DNA from: Planctomycetota bacterium
GTDB taxonomy: Bacteria; Planctomycetota; Planctomycetia; Gemmatales; Gemmataceae
Direction of reading: 5' to 3'
DNA length: 64,000 bases
NCBI GenBank assembly: GCA_021807595.1
Contig: JAKBCS010000005.1
Location: 1-64,000 of the forward strand
The notes under the pieces were generated by a model. It worked only from the letters and a program-made list of their open reading frames with translations. It did no database searches and was not told where the DNA came from. Positions 20,519 through 29,707 of the stretch are shown piece by piece. Each line of letters opens with the position of its first letter. The stretch's first letter is position 1. The position numbers were made by a program, and so were the translations under genes.

Positions 20519-23131
20519 ATGCAGGTGATGTGGACTCGTTGGCTCGGAGCTTGTCTCGCTTTGGCGATGCTGGCTCTTCCCCTCCGTGCCGAACAACCCA
20601 AGGCCGAGACGGACAAACCCTCTCAGCCGTATGTCGTGATGGTCGGCATCAGCAACTACGCCGACAAACAAATCAAATCGAGACCCCACGCCGAGGAAGA
20701 TGCCAAGGCGTTGTTCGATCTGTTCGCGGACAAGAAATATGTCGGCGTCGATGCCGATCATCGACGCCTTCTGCTGGGCGACGCCGCCAAGACGCCCGGC
20801 AGTGAAGCCGCCACGCACGAGAATATCCTCAAAGCCTTGCGCTGGATTGCCGACAAGGCACAACCCGACGATCTCGTCGTGTTCGGATTCTTCGGCGAAG
20901 GCGGGCCTTTAGGCGATAGCGGCTCGCATCGCTGCTATTTCGCCTCGGATTCGACCTTCGAGGGGCGCAACAAGAATGCCGTTGCCACAACGGAGATCTC
21001 CGAGAGCCTGAAGAAACTCAAGAGCCAGCGCTTCTGCGTGCTTCTCGATGTCGATTTCAAAGGTTTTACCACCACCGACAAGAAAGTAGCCGAGCCGACG
21101 CTGGGCAATAATCCGTACCAAGAGTTTCTCGGTTCCGACGAACGGGACGAGGAAGCCAGCAAGCCCGGCCGCGCTGTGTTCCTGGCGGGCAACGGCTTGA
21201 TTCGCTCCCTCGATCTCAAAAAACATGGCGTTTTTGCCGACGCGCTGTTGAAAGGTCTGAAGGGCGAAGCCGACAAGGACGGTTACGAGCCGGACGGCTT
21301 GGTCACCGTCGATGAGTTGACCGAGTATCTCGATAAGGAAATGAAGGAACTGATTCGCACCAACGCCAAGACCAAGGAAGAGCGCGATCAATATTTCGTG
21401 GCGCTGGGTGGGCGCGGCAGCCATTACATCCTCGTAAAGAATCCGGCCGTCACCGGCAGGGTGCGAGAGCAACAAAAGAAGTTTGCCGGGCTGGTGAAAG
21501 AGGACAAGGTTCCCAAGCAGTACGCCGACGAGGGTAAAGCGCTTCTGGAACGCATGCCGCGTCTGGAGGCGCAGCGCAAGCTGCGCAAGAACTACCAAGC
21601 GCTCATTAACGACAAAATCGACCTTAAAAAGTTTCTTGCCGAACGCGAAACCATTCTCGAAAGCACCAAGCTCGATCGCAGCGCAGCCGTCAGCTTCGCC
21701 AAGACGGTCATGAGCGCCATCCGCGAGGTCACGCGCTACTACGTCAAGAAGCTCAATCCCAACGACATGGTGGTTTGGGCCATTAAGGGACTCTATCGAC
21801 AGGTGGACGAAAAACTGCCCGCCAAGATCGAGGCGCAGCTCAAGGGTGTGCCCGAGATGAAGCCCGAAGAGTTGGTCGAGTTGTTGACCGAGGCTCGTTT
21901 GGCGTTGGGCAAGCGCGAAGATCTCGACAAGAACAAAGACATCGATTTCACGCTCAAACGCATGCTCTACAAGCATACCGATCCGTACACGACGTACATC
22001 GACCCCGAAGAGAAGGCAAAGCTGGAAAAGGATATTCGCGGCCGCTTTCCCGGCGTCGGCATCCAGATCCGCAAAGACACTGCCACCGATCAATTGTTGG
22101 TCGTGACGCCGATTAAGGGCAGTCCCGCCTACAAAGCCGGCATTCAGGCGGGCGATCTCATCACCTCCGTGAAGCTGACGGTCGATAAAAAGGGCAACAC
22201 CTTGGATAAGCCCGAAATCATCCCCACCAAGGGGCTGAAACTCAACGATGCCGTCGACAAAATCACCGGCCCAGCCGGGACGCCGGTGCAGCTGACCGTG
22301 TACCGCGAAGGCGAGCCGAAGCCGTTGGTTTTCGATCTCAAACGCGATTACGTCGTGGTCGAATCGGTTCTCGGCTTCAAACGAGACAGCAAGGACGAGT
22401 GGGATTACACGATCGATCCCGTCAACAAAATCGGCTACATTCGTCTCACTCAGTTCGCGCGCAACAGCGATAAGGACATCGAAGAGGTGATGCGCAAATT
22501 GGTAAAGTCCGGTATCAAAGGGTTCATTCTCGATCTTCGCAACAATCCGGGCGGTCTGCTCGACGTGGCCATCCATATCTCCGACCTGTTCGTCGATGAC
22601 GGCGTGATCGTGAGTATCCGCGAGCGCGGCACGCCGGAGCAAGAGTTCGGCGGCCATTCGAACGATAGCTTGCTCGACTTCCCGATGGTCTGTCTCATCA
22701 ACGGCTACAGTGCCAGCGGTAGCGAGATTGTCTCGGCGTGTTTGCAAGATCACGACCGCGCCTATCTGATCGGCGAGCGCAGCTACGGCAAGGGCAGTGT
22801 GCAGCACATTCGCGGATTTCGCCCGACCGGAGGCGAGATCAAGTTGACAACAGCCACCTTCTGGAGGCCGAGCAAGAAGAACCTGAACAAAGCCAGCACC
22901 TCCGGCAAAGAAGAAGAAGTGTGGGGCGTCACGCCTAACAAAATCATCAAACTGTCGCCGAAGGAGCATGTGGATCTGGAAGAACACCTCCACTCCGCCG
23001 AGGTGATCCGACCAAAAGTGAAACCGGGAGAAGCGAAGAAGTTCGAGGACAAACAACTCGACGAAGCGCTTCGATACCTGCGCGGCCAAATCAGCACGGC
23101 CAGCCGCGACGGGACAAAGAAGGCCGGATAA
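20519..23131 (+). CDS. Inactive caspase-like domain fused to CtpA-type S41 protease
   Basis: 870 residues with a signal peptide (LGACLALAMLALPLRA). Residues about 38-310 resemble a peptidase C14 caspase fold (YVVMVGISNYAD...), but the usual GHG His is Glu127 (FFGEGG) and the usual D-A-C-H-S-G Cys is Asp179 (DVDFKG), so this domain should be catalytically dead. A charged helical linker follows, then a PDZ domain (about 500-610, GVGIQI...GIQAGDLI) and an S41 peptidase core. There Ser733 (SASGSE) and Lys758 (YGKGS) are 25 residues apart, as in tail-specific proteases. It should cut proteins with exposed C-termini in the periplasm; the dead domain may regulate or recruit. Confidence 0.85.
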   Translation: MQVMWTRWLGACLALAMLALPLRAEQPKAETDKPSQPYVVMVGISNYADKQIKSRPHAEEDAKALFDLFADKKYVGVDADHRRLLLGDAAKTPGSEAATHENILKALRWIADKAQPDDLVVFGFFGEGGPLGDSGSHRCYFASDSTFEGRNKNAVATTEISESLKKLKSQRFCVLLDVDFKGFTTTDKKVAEPTLGNNPYQEFLGSDERDEEASKPGRAVFLAGNGLIRSLDLKKHGVFADALLKGLKGEADKDGYEPDGLVTVDELTEYLDKEMKELIRTNAKTKEERDQYFVALGGRGSHYILVKNPAVTGRVREQQKKFAGLVKEDKVPKQYADEGKALLERMPRLEAQRKLRKNYQALINDKIDLKKFLAERETILESTKLDRSAAVSFAKTVMSAIREVTRYYVKKLNPNDMVVWAIKGLYRQVDEKLPAKIEAQLKGVPEMKPEELVELLTEARLALGKREDLDKNKDIDFTLKRMLYKHTDPYTTYIDPEEKAKLEKDIRGRFPGVGIQIRKDTATDQLLVVTPIKGSPAYKAGIQAGDLITSVKLTVDKKGNTLDKPEIIPTKGLKLNDAVDKITGPAGTPVQLTVYREGEPKPLVFDLKRDYVVVESVLGFKRDSKDEWDYTIDPVNKIGYIRLTQFARNSDKDIEEVMRKLVKSGIKGFILDLRNNPGGLLDVAIHISDLFVDDGVIVSIRERGTPEQEFGGHSNDSLLDFPMVCLINGYSASGSEIVSACLQDHDRAYLIGERSYGKGSVQHIRGFRPTGGEIKLTTATFWRPSKKNLNKASTSGKEEEVWGVTPNKIIKLSPKEHVDLEEHLHSAEVIRPKVKPGEAKKFEDKQLDEALRYLRGQISTASRDGTKKAG

Positions 23132-23140
23132 GGCAGATGT

Positions 23141-23200
23141 CGGTTAGCAGCGGAGCGGAGCGCGAGAGATTCTACCCGCGCTCCGCTTCGCGGCTAACCG
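23141..23200. terminator. GGTTAGC-type palindrome between convergent genes
   Basis: The arms CGGTTAGCAGCGGAGCGGAG (23141-23160) plus CGCG, and their partner ending CGGCTAACCG (23200), form a 24-bp stem with three mismatches and a 12-base loop. It lies between the S41 protease stop and the argJ stop, so it could terminate from both sides. A divergent copy follows nosZ. Confidence 0.6.
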
Positions 23201-23205
23201 ATATT

Positions 23206-24402
23206 TCACGTCGTATACTCCGCGTTCAGACGGATGTATTCCGCCGTCAAATCGCACGTCCAGAAGGTGCAGCGGCCCGCACCGAGCGCGAACGACAAGC
23301 GCAGACGAACGTGTCGCTCGCGCTTCAAATAGGCTGAGGCCGTGGCGGCCTCGAACGGCTGAGGCGTCCCCCTGTGGTACAAAAGTAAATCGCCCATCCA
23401 CAGCGAAAGATCCGATTCCTCGAACGGGACGCCGGCGTATCCCGCCGCCGACACGATCCGCCCCCAGTTGGGATCGGCCCCGTGGATGGCGGTCTTCACA
23501 AGGGCGCTCTCGGCCACGGTTTTGGCGACGCGATAAGCTTCGCGATCGTCGCGCAATCCCTCGACGTCAATCGTTATCAAGTGCGTAGCTCCTTCGGCAT
23601 CGGCGGCGATGGCGCGGGCCAACTCGCCGCACACGTCGAGGACCGCCGAATCGAAACGGGCCAAAGCCTCGCCGTGCAGAATCGAGGAGCCGTTGGCTCC
23701 GTTGGCCAGTAGAAGAAGCGTGTCGTTCGTACTGGTGTGGCCTTCAACGCTGATGCAATTGAACGTCTTTTCAGCGGCGCGGCGGACTAAGATAGCAAGG
23801 TCGTCGGCGGAAACGGCGGCATCGCAACAGACGAAGGCCAACATCGTCGCCATGTTCGGCCCGATCATCGCCGCCCCCTTGGCCACACCTGTCAGGGTCG
23901 CCGTTGCCCCGCCGAGTTCGAGTTGCCGAGTCGCCGTCTTGATGCGCGTGTCGGTGGTGAGAATGGCATGGGCCAAGTCGTCGAAGGCAGCGGGCGAATC
24001 GTCGAGTTTCTCGACGGCGGCGCGAATACCGTTTTCGATTTGCGGCATGGGTAAATGCCGACCGATGACACCGGTGGAACAGACCAGCATTTGCTCCGCG
24101 CGACAGCCGAGAGCCTGAGCCGCTACCGCCGTCATGGTCCGTGCGTCGTCGATTCCCCGCGTGCCGGTGCAGGCGTTGGCATTGCCGGAACAGATAACGA
24201 CGCCGCGCATGTCGCGGGAGGGCAATCGCTCCTGACTGACGTGAACTGGTGCGGCCCGAACGCGATTCTGCGTGAACGCTCCCGCCGCCGCCGCCTGGAC
24301 ATCGCTGACGATCAGAGCGAGATCGCGGCGCGTCGGATCGGGCCGCAGGCCGCAATGCAGCCCGGCGAAACGAAAACCCCTTGCCAGATGCGGGACGGTC
24401 AT
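23206..24402 (-). CDS. argJ: ArgJ, glutamate N-acetyltransferase / ornithine acetyltransferase
   Basis: 398 residues from the ATG giving MTVPHLARGFRFAG. ArgJ moves the acetyl group from N-acetylornithine to glutamate in the cyclic arginine pathway, and may also use acetyl-CoA. The self-cleavage site is in GPNMATMLAF, where Thr becomes the nucleophile of the beta chain; upstream are GVAKGAAMI and the alpha-chain motif CSTGVIGR. The end has DPNWGRI. Length fits the family. The reading frame is open for 294 bases further upstream, but that part is not protein-like. Not linked to other arg genes here. Confidence 0.94.
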   Translation of the reverse strand: MTVPHLARGFRFAGLHCGLRPDPTRRDLALIVSDVQAAAAGAFTQNRVRAAPVHVSQERLPSRDMRGVVICSGNANACTGTRGIDDARTMTAVAAQALGCRAEQMLVCSTGVIGRHLPMPQIENGIRAAVEKLDDSPAAFDDLAHAILTTDTRIKTATRQLELGGATATLTGVAKGAAMIGPNMATMLAFVCCDAAVSADDLAILVRRAAEKTFNCISVEGHTSTNDTLLLLANGANGSSILHGEALARFDSAVLDVCGELARAIAADAEGATHLITIDVEGLRDDREAYRVAKTVAESALVKTAIHGADPNWGRIVSAAGYAGVPFEESDLSLWMGDLLLYHRGTPQPFEAATASAYLKRERHVRLRLSFALGAGRCTFWTCDLTAEYIRLNAEYTT

Positions 24403-24581
24403 GGAAGAATCCTCGGTAAAAGATACTGTTATACTAGGAGCCAAGAGCCTGTTCCAGAAGGGTGATTTCAGGGGGGCGAAACGGCTCAAAAGCCGCGCCC
24501 TCGCGGTCCCGGCTCCGAAGGAATTACGCTTCCGGGCCAGACTGTAACTCGGAGTGCCGGCAGAATAACTGGAGTAACATC

Positions 24582-25478
24582 GTGTCCACTCATCCCCTGC
24601 TTTCGCGTGCTGCCCAGTACTTCCAAGATTTGCAAGATCGCATCGTTGCCAGCCTGGAGCAACTCGATGGCCGCGCTCGCTTCCGCGAAGATTCATGGCA
24701 GCGAGAAGGCGGTGGCGGCGGACGGAGTCGCGTTCTCGCCGACGGAGGCGTATTCGAGAAGGCAGGCGTCAATTTCTCCGAGGTACACGGGCAAATGTCC
24801 GAGGAGTTCGCGCCGCAAGTCCCCGGCGAAGGACGTGACTTCACCGCTTGTGGCATCTCGCTGGTACTGCATCCGCGAAGTCCCCTGATCCCGACCGTCC
24901 ACGCCAATTTCCGCTTTCTCACCAAGGGCGAACGACAATGGTTCGGCGGGGGCGCGGACCTGACGCCGTTCTACCCCTTCCGCGAGGATGTCGTCCATTT
25001 CCATAAGGTTTGGCGCGATGTCTGCAAACGCCACGAACCGCTCGTCGACTACGCACACATGAAAAAATGGTGCGACGATTATTTCTACTTGCCCCATCGC
25101 AGCGAGGCACGCGGCGTCGGCGGCATCTTCTTCGACTATCTCGAAGGCGACCTCGAGGCAATTTTCCGCTTCGTGAGAGACTGCGGCGATCATTTTCTGG
25201 AGGCATATCTACCCATCGCCCAACGACGCAAGAATGAGCCGTACACGGAGCAACAGCGTGCCTTTCAGGAGTATCGCCGCGGACGCTACGTCGAGTTCAA
25301 TCTGTTGTACGACCGCGGAACCATCTTCGGCTTGAAGACGGGTGGACGTACCGAATCGATCCTCATGTCCTTACCACCGCGAGTCCGCTGGGAATACGAC
25401 TTTCGACCCGAAAAAGGATCGCGCGAGGAGGAACTCTACGAGGTGTACCTGAAACCCCGCGACTGGGCAGAGGATTAG
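24582..25478 (+). CDS. hemF: HemF, oxygen-dependent coproporphyrinogen III oxidase
   Basis: 298 residues from a GTG preceded by GGAG at 7 bases. It decarboxylates coproporphyrinogen III to protoporphyrinogen IX using oxygen. Family motifs are GVNFSEVHG, HANFRFL, WFGGGADLTPFYP, EARGVGGIFFDY, YVEFNLLYDRGT and the ending RVRWEY. Presence of the oxygen-dependent enzyme implies life with oxygen, alongside N2O respiration. The gene diverges from argJ. Confidence 0.95.
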   Translation: MSTHPLLSRAAQYFQDLQDRIVASLEQLDGRARFREDSWQREGGGGGRSRVLADGGVFEKAGVNFSEVHGQMSEEFAPQVPGEGRDFTACGISLVLHPRSPLIPTVHANFRFLTKGERQWFGGGADLTPFYPFREDVVHFHKVWRDVCKRHEPLVDYAHMKKWCDDYFYLPHRSEARGVGGIFFDYLEGDLEAIFRFVRDCGDHFLEAYLPIAQRRKNEPYTEQQRAFQEYRRGRYVEFNLLYDRGTIFGLKTGGRTESILMSLPPRVRWEYDFRPEKGSREEELYEVYLKPRDWAED

Positions 25479-25831
25479 ACGTGCGAAGTCGATCGAACGA
25501 AGTACATCGGGTAGAACGAATTGAAGTGAAGACGGTTCGGTCGAACAGCTCGAATGGCAAGGATTAACCGTACAGCACTCATCCCCTTTCTCCATTACAC
25601 AGGGGCAGAGGACTTGGGGGTGGGAAGGCTTGAATGTTCATTGACAATTTCGATTTGTTGCCTATGAATAGTTTACCCCGCAATCACAGTTGAAGTATAA
25701 ATAAGGAAGCGGGCCGCGAGGGGCGAATGGTAAGGCTCGATTTCTATGCGAGATTACTGCGGCGCACGCTTGGTAACGCATCCGAAATGCGACCGACATG
25801 GTGCCTGAGTTTTTCATCACGGAGAACATCA
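25479..25831. other. Intergenic region with promoter
   Basis: 353 bases without a supportable gene; contains the promoter candidate at 25641-25668 for the downstream hydrolases. Confidence 0.5.
25641..25668 (+). promoter_or_regulatory. Candidate sigma-70 promoter
   Basis: TTGACA (25641-25646), 16-base spacer, TATGAA (25663-25668). It would start transcription about 155 bases before the first SGNH hydrolase gene. Confidence 0.4.
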
Positions 25832-28339
25832 ATGCGTCGATTTACTTCTGCACTCGTCTTCATGCTGGTTCTCCACGACTCTTACCTCTGGTCCCAGGCT
25901 CCAGGCGGTTCGACAGTAAAACCCGTGAAGGTGTTCCTGCTCGCCGGTCAATCCAATATGGAGGGACATGGATTCGTGAAGGCGGAAGCACGCCGTAATG
26001 GAGGTAAAGGAAGTCTGGAATATCTGACGAAAGATCCGGCCTCGGCCAACAAATATAAACATTTATTGGACAAGGATGGCAAATGGGTGGTCCGCGACGA
26101 CGTCTGGATTCACTATTTGAATCGCAAGGGAAAACTCGCGGTAGGATACGGAGTAAAAGAGGATCGCATCGGACCGGAACTTGGATTCGGCCATGCGATC
26201 GGCGAAGCGTATGAGGAACCCGTTCTCCTGATCAAGCTCGCCTGGGGTGGGAAGAGTCTGGGTCAGGATTTTCGCCCGCCGAGTTCGGGCGGCACCGTGG
26301 GGGAGTATTACAAGAAAATCGTCGAGCAAACGAAAGAAGTACTCGGCAATCTCAAGAAGGAGTTTCCCGAGTTCGGCGACCGAGGGTACGAACTGGTGGG
26401 ATTCGGCTGGCACCAGGGATGGAACGATCGAGTCAACCAAGCCTTTGCCGACGAGTACGAGAAGAACATGGTCAACTTTATCCGCGATATCCGCAAGGAT
26501 CTCGGTGTGAAGAACCTGCCCTTCGTGATTGCCGAGACGGGCATGGGCGGCAAAGAAGAGAAGCACCCGCGCGCCTTGGCGCTGATGAAAGCTCAGGCGG
26601 CGGTTGCCGACTATAAGGAATTCAAAGGAAACGTGGCATTCGTTGGCACTCGCGAGTTCTGGCGCGAGAAAGAGGTGTCGCCGTCCGGCCAGGGTTATCA
26701 CTGGAACACCAATGCCGAGACGTATTATCTCATCGGCGAGGCGATGGGACGCGCGATGCTCACGATGTGTCGGCCTCGCGCAGCCACGCCAAAAACGCCA
26801 CAAGCCGGCGAAATGGCGGGCTATCTCCTGGTGCCGAACGAGAGAGTGGACAAGGATTATAATGGCGGTTATTCCATGTATGTTGCGGCATGGCCCTTAT
26901 TGCAGCAATATCCCGGCGATCGTTTTCAAACGGGGCTTTTCGGAACCTGGATGTTTGCTCAGAACGATAAACAACCGGAAGGCAAGCATTATTCGGACAT
27001 CGAAGGCGGTCTCGGCTGGTGGCGAGACACGCGCTTCGCCACGACGACACCGAAATTTATTATGGGCGGTGTCGCCTTGAATTTTAGCGAATGGGCCAAC
27101 GGGCCCGGTGCCGGAAAGGGGCGAAACTGGGAGAAACCAGCCGGGCATTACGGCATTGCGCATCTGAGTCCGTGGGTGCTGTGGCCGCCGGACGGTTTGA
27201 ATCTCAAACAAGGGACGTGCGGCGAGCTTTTCGGGTACGGTTATTTGCCTCTACCGCTGACATCGCCCAAAGCCACCACCGCTGGCAAAGACATTCCGAC
27301 GGGAAACAACTGTTGGACGCTGTTTCTCAATACCGCCAATTTCAAAGGCCCCGTCGCATTCTTCACTCCTTATTTTTGGAGTAAGCCAACATTGAAGAAC
27401 CCCGCCATGAGCGGACAATTCCTCGATGCGAGGCCATCGAACCCCCACCGGGCTTTGCAGATGGAAACGCAATATATCCCTTGCTTTCTCGGCACCGATG
27501 CCAACGGTAGAACCTTTGCGCGTATTGCCCCAACATCGTTCCCCAGAAATGTGAAGGGCGATTCGGTCGTGGTTCATCGGATCACCTCATACAAAAAAGA
27601 GGCCCTGTGGGATCGAGTGCAAACCTGGCTCGACGGAGGCGATGCCGTTTCCGGAGCCATCGACATAAAGTTTTCAGCGTTACACAAATTCGGGGACCGA
27701 GGCGGCTCGACCTGGCAAATCTATGCCCCCAACACTCCGAAAGACGCGAAGGCTCGAATCGACTGGAATGCGTTTGCAACTCCCGTCGCACTCGACGACA
27801 ACACTTATGGATTCAAATGGAACGAAGGAATGGCGACTAAGAATGGGTCGCTCACAAAACTACCCGAATACTACCAATTGGTTAAGAACAAAAACAAAAA
27901 AGACCAATGGCAAGTGGTTTCCGAACGAGACGTGCCTGCGGAAACCGGGTTGGCGAAGGCGACGTTCAATCCGCCGCCCCAATCGAGTCGTCCACAGCCC
28001 TACGTCACTCCAGAGGATCCGAAAGGTTGCTGGAAAACTCCCGGTCCCAAGGCCGGTCCCTTTACCGCGAAACTCGGCGATGGCAGCGTCGTAACCTATT
28101 ACTGGTATCGCTTCGCCGATCAGCCCGCGCTTCTGAATGCCGATCTATCGGACGACGAGCGCGAAAGCCTTCAGAAAAAGGTGGAAAAAATCCACCGCCA
28201 CTGGAGCAGAGATAAGGAATACCTACCTCCCAACACCGTCGGCACCCTGGCCGGTATCGACCCGGCGTTACTGGTGACGCCGCCCAAGGGCATGGAAATC
28301 GGTTATGTGCCGATCGCAACTCGACAAGGATTAAAATGA
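25832..28339 (+). CDS. Secreted sialate-O-acetylesterase-like SGNH hydrolase with large C-terminal region
   Basis: 835 residues. A signal peptide (MRRFTSALVFMLVLHDSYLW) precedes an esterase domain (about 25-310) with VFLLAGQSNMEGHG, where Ser is the nucleophile, and GFGWHQGWND holding other conserved SASA-family positions. The remaining 520 residues (from about TPKTPQAGEMAGY on) are rich in Trp, Gly and Pro, and I do not recognise a named domain there. GGAG lies 8 bases before the ATG. The next gene is a shorter paralogue of the esterase domain only. Likely acts on acylated polysaccharides outside the cell. Confidence 0.8.
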   Translation: MRRFTSALVFMLVLHDSYLWSQAPGGSTVKPVKVFLLAGQSNMEGHGFVKAEARRNGGKGSLEYLTKDPASANKYKHLLDKDGKWVVRDDVWIHYLNRKGKLAVGYGVKEDRIGPELGFGHAIGEAYEEPVLLIKLAWGGKSLGQDFRPPSSGGTVGEYYKKIVEQTKEVLGNLKKEFPEFGDRGYELVGFGWHQGWNDRVNQAFADEYEKNMVNFIRDIRKDLGVKNLPFVIAETGMGGKEEKHPRALALMKAQAAVADYKEFKGNVAFVGTREFWREKEVSPSGQGYHWNTNAETYYLIGEAMGRAMLTMCRPRAATPKTPQAGEMAGYLLVPNERVDKDYNGGYSMYVAAWPLLQQYPGDRFQTGLFGTWMFAQNDKQPEGKHYSDIEGGLGWWRDTRFATTTPKFIMGGVALNFSEWANGPGAGKGRNWEKPAGHYGIAHLSPWVLWPPDGLNLKQGTCGELFGYGYLPLPLTSPKATTAGKDIPTGNNCWTLFLNTANFKGPVAFFTPYFWSKPTLKNPAMSGQFLDARPSNPHRALQMETQYIPCFLGTDANGRTFARIAPTSFPRNVKGDSVVVHRITSYKKEALWDRVQTWLDGGDAVSGAIDIKFSALHKFGDRGGSTWQIYAPNTPKDAKARIDWNAFATPVALDDNTYGFKWNEGMATKNGSLTKLPEYYQLVKNKNKKDQWQVVSERDVPAETGLAKATFNPPPQSSRPQPYVTPEDPKGCWKTPGPKAGPFTAKLGDGSVVTYYWYRFADQPALLNADLSDDERESLQKKVEKIHRHWSRDKEYLPPNTVGTLAGIDPALLVTPPKGMEIGYVPIATRQGLK

Positions 28340-28410
28340 TTACCGGCTGCGATAGCGTTCGTCGCACTCGTCGAATGGACCAACTGTAGAGATGCCACAG
28401 GAGTATTCCC

Positions 28411-29493
28411 ATGTTCTTCCGTTTGATTATGCGAAGTGGATTGTTCGGGATACTGTTTTTCTTCGCAGGTTCGGTTATTCCTCAAGAGCAGGCAGACGTT
28501 TCCCTCAAGCCCGACGGTAAGACCGGCGCGGCTAATAAACCCATTAAGGTGTTTATCCTGATGGGGCAATCGAATATGGTCGGCATGGGAGACATCGGCC
28601 CCGCGACGAAAAAAGGAACGCTCGAATACTTCACGAAAACGGAGAAGAAATATCCGTGGCTCGTCGATTCCGATGGGAAATGGACCGAACGCAAAGACGT
28701 GTATTATTACGATGCCCGCGTCAAAAAGGGGGCCGCTCTCAGTCCGACTGCCAACAACGGAAAATCGATCGGACCCGAATTGGGTTTTGGATACGTTATG
28801 GGGCATGTACTTGAGGAGCCGGTCTTGGTTCTGAAATCGTGCATCGGCAATCGCAGTCTGGGATGGGATCTTCTTCCCCCTGGCAGCAAGCCCTACTCGT
28901 TCGAGGGCCGAATGTACGCGGGCTATAAGGACACGCCCGACTCGTGGGTGGAGGGACAACCTAAGAAACCGGTCAATTGGTATGCGGGTAAACAATACGA
29001 CGACGACATGGCCAATGCCAAGGCAGCGCTCAAGAGCATCGCCAAGTGGTATCCGGATTACAAAGACCAAGGATACGAGATCGTTGGTTTCGTCTGGTGG
29101 CAAGGACACAAGGACACCGGCAGCGCCGCCCACGCCAGTCGGTACGAAGAAAACCTGGTACGCCTGATCGAGAGCCTGCGGACGGACTACGACGCGCCGA
29201 AGGCCAAATTCGTCTTGGCGACGATTGGGTTCGATGGGTGGAAGCTGGAGAATCGGGGACTGACGATCGCCAAGGCGCAGCTCGCCGTGGGGGATGCGAA
29301 GAAGTATCCGAAATTCGCCGGAAACGTGAAGGTAGTCGAGTCTCGCGATCTGTGGCGAGCCGCGGATGTCTCGCCGAATCCGAGACAAGGCTACCACTAC
29401 AATCGCAACGCGCAAACCTATCTGGAAGTCGGACTCCGTCTCGGTTGGGCCATGGATGCGCTCTTGAAGGACGAGAGGCCGCCAGGAAAATAG
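28411..29493 (+). CDS. Secreted sialate-O-acetylesterase-like SGNH hydrolase
   Basis: 360 residues with a signal peptide. The motifs VFILMGQSNMVGMGD (Ser nucleophile), GPELGFGYVMG and FVWWQGHKDTG match the esterase domain of the gene just upstream, from which it probably arose by tandem duplication; the large C-terminal region is missing here. The family removes O-acyl groups from sugars or related carbohydrates. 71-base gap to the upstream gene, likely the same operon. Confidence 0.82.
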   Translation: MFFRLIMRSGLFGILFFFAGSVIPQEQADVSLKPDGKTGAANKPIKVFILMGQSNMVGMGDIGPATKKGTLEYFTKTEKKYPWLVDSDGKWTERKDVYYYDARVKKGAALSPTANNGKSIGPELGFGYVMGHVLEEPVLVLKSCIGNRSLGWDLLPPGSKPYSFEGRMYAGYKDTPDSWVEGQPKKPVNWYAGKQYDDDMANAKAALKSIAKWYPDYKDQGYEIVGFVWWQGHKDTGSAAHASRYEENLVRLIESLRTDYDAPKAKFVLATIGFDGWKLENRGLTIAKAQLAVGDAKKYPKFAGNVKVVESRDLWRAADVSPNPRQGYHYNRNAQTYLEVGLRLGWAMDALLKDERPPGK

Positions 29494-29707
29494 AGTCCGA
29501 CGGGTCGAGTGCGTCGACATTGACCTCAAGAATAACAGAGATTTATTGTGGGAAAGCCGATTCGCGGATTGCCATCCGCGTTCTATCGGCCCGAAATCTC
29601 GTCTTCATTCTAACCTTGGCAAGCGAGGCACTTGGGAGATACACTAGAAAGAGAATTGTAGTCGTAAACGGACGGACGATTCGCCTCCCACCCCACCGAG
29701 ACTCGCC

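Noticed and set aside
20909-23089. 726-residue ORF on the minus strand
   Set aside because: It is the antisense frame of the caspase/S41 protease gene, with no start signal and no recognisable motif; the plus-strand protein is clearly real.
28303-29529. 408-residue minus-strand ORF
   Set aside because: Antisense to the second SGNH esterase, which has its own signal peptide and active-site motifs.
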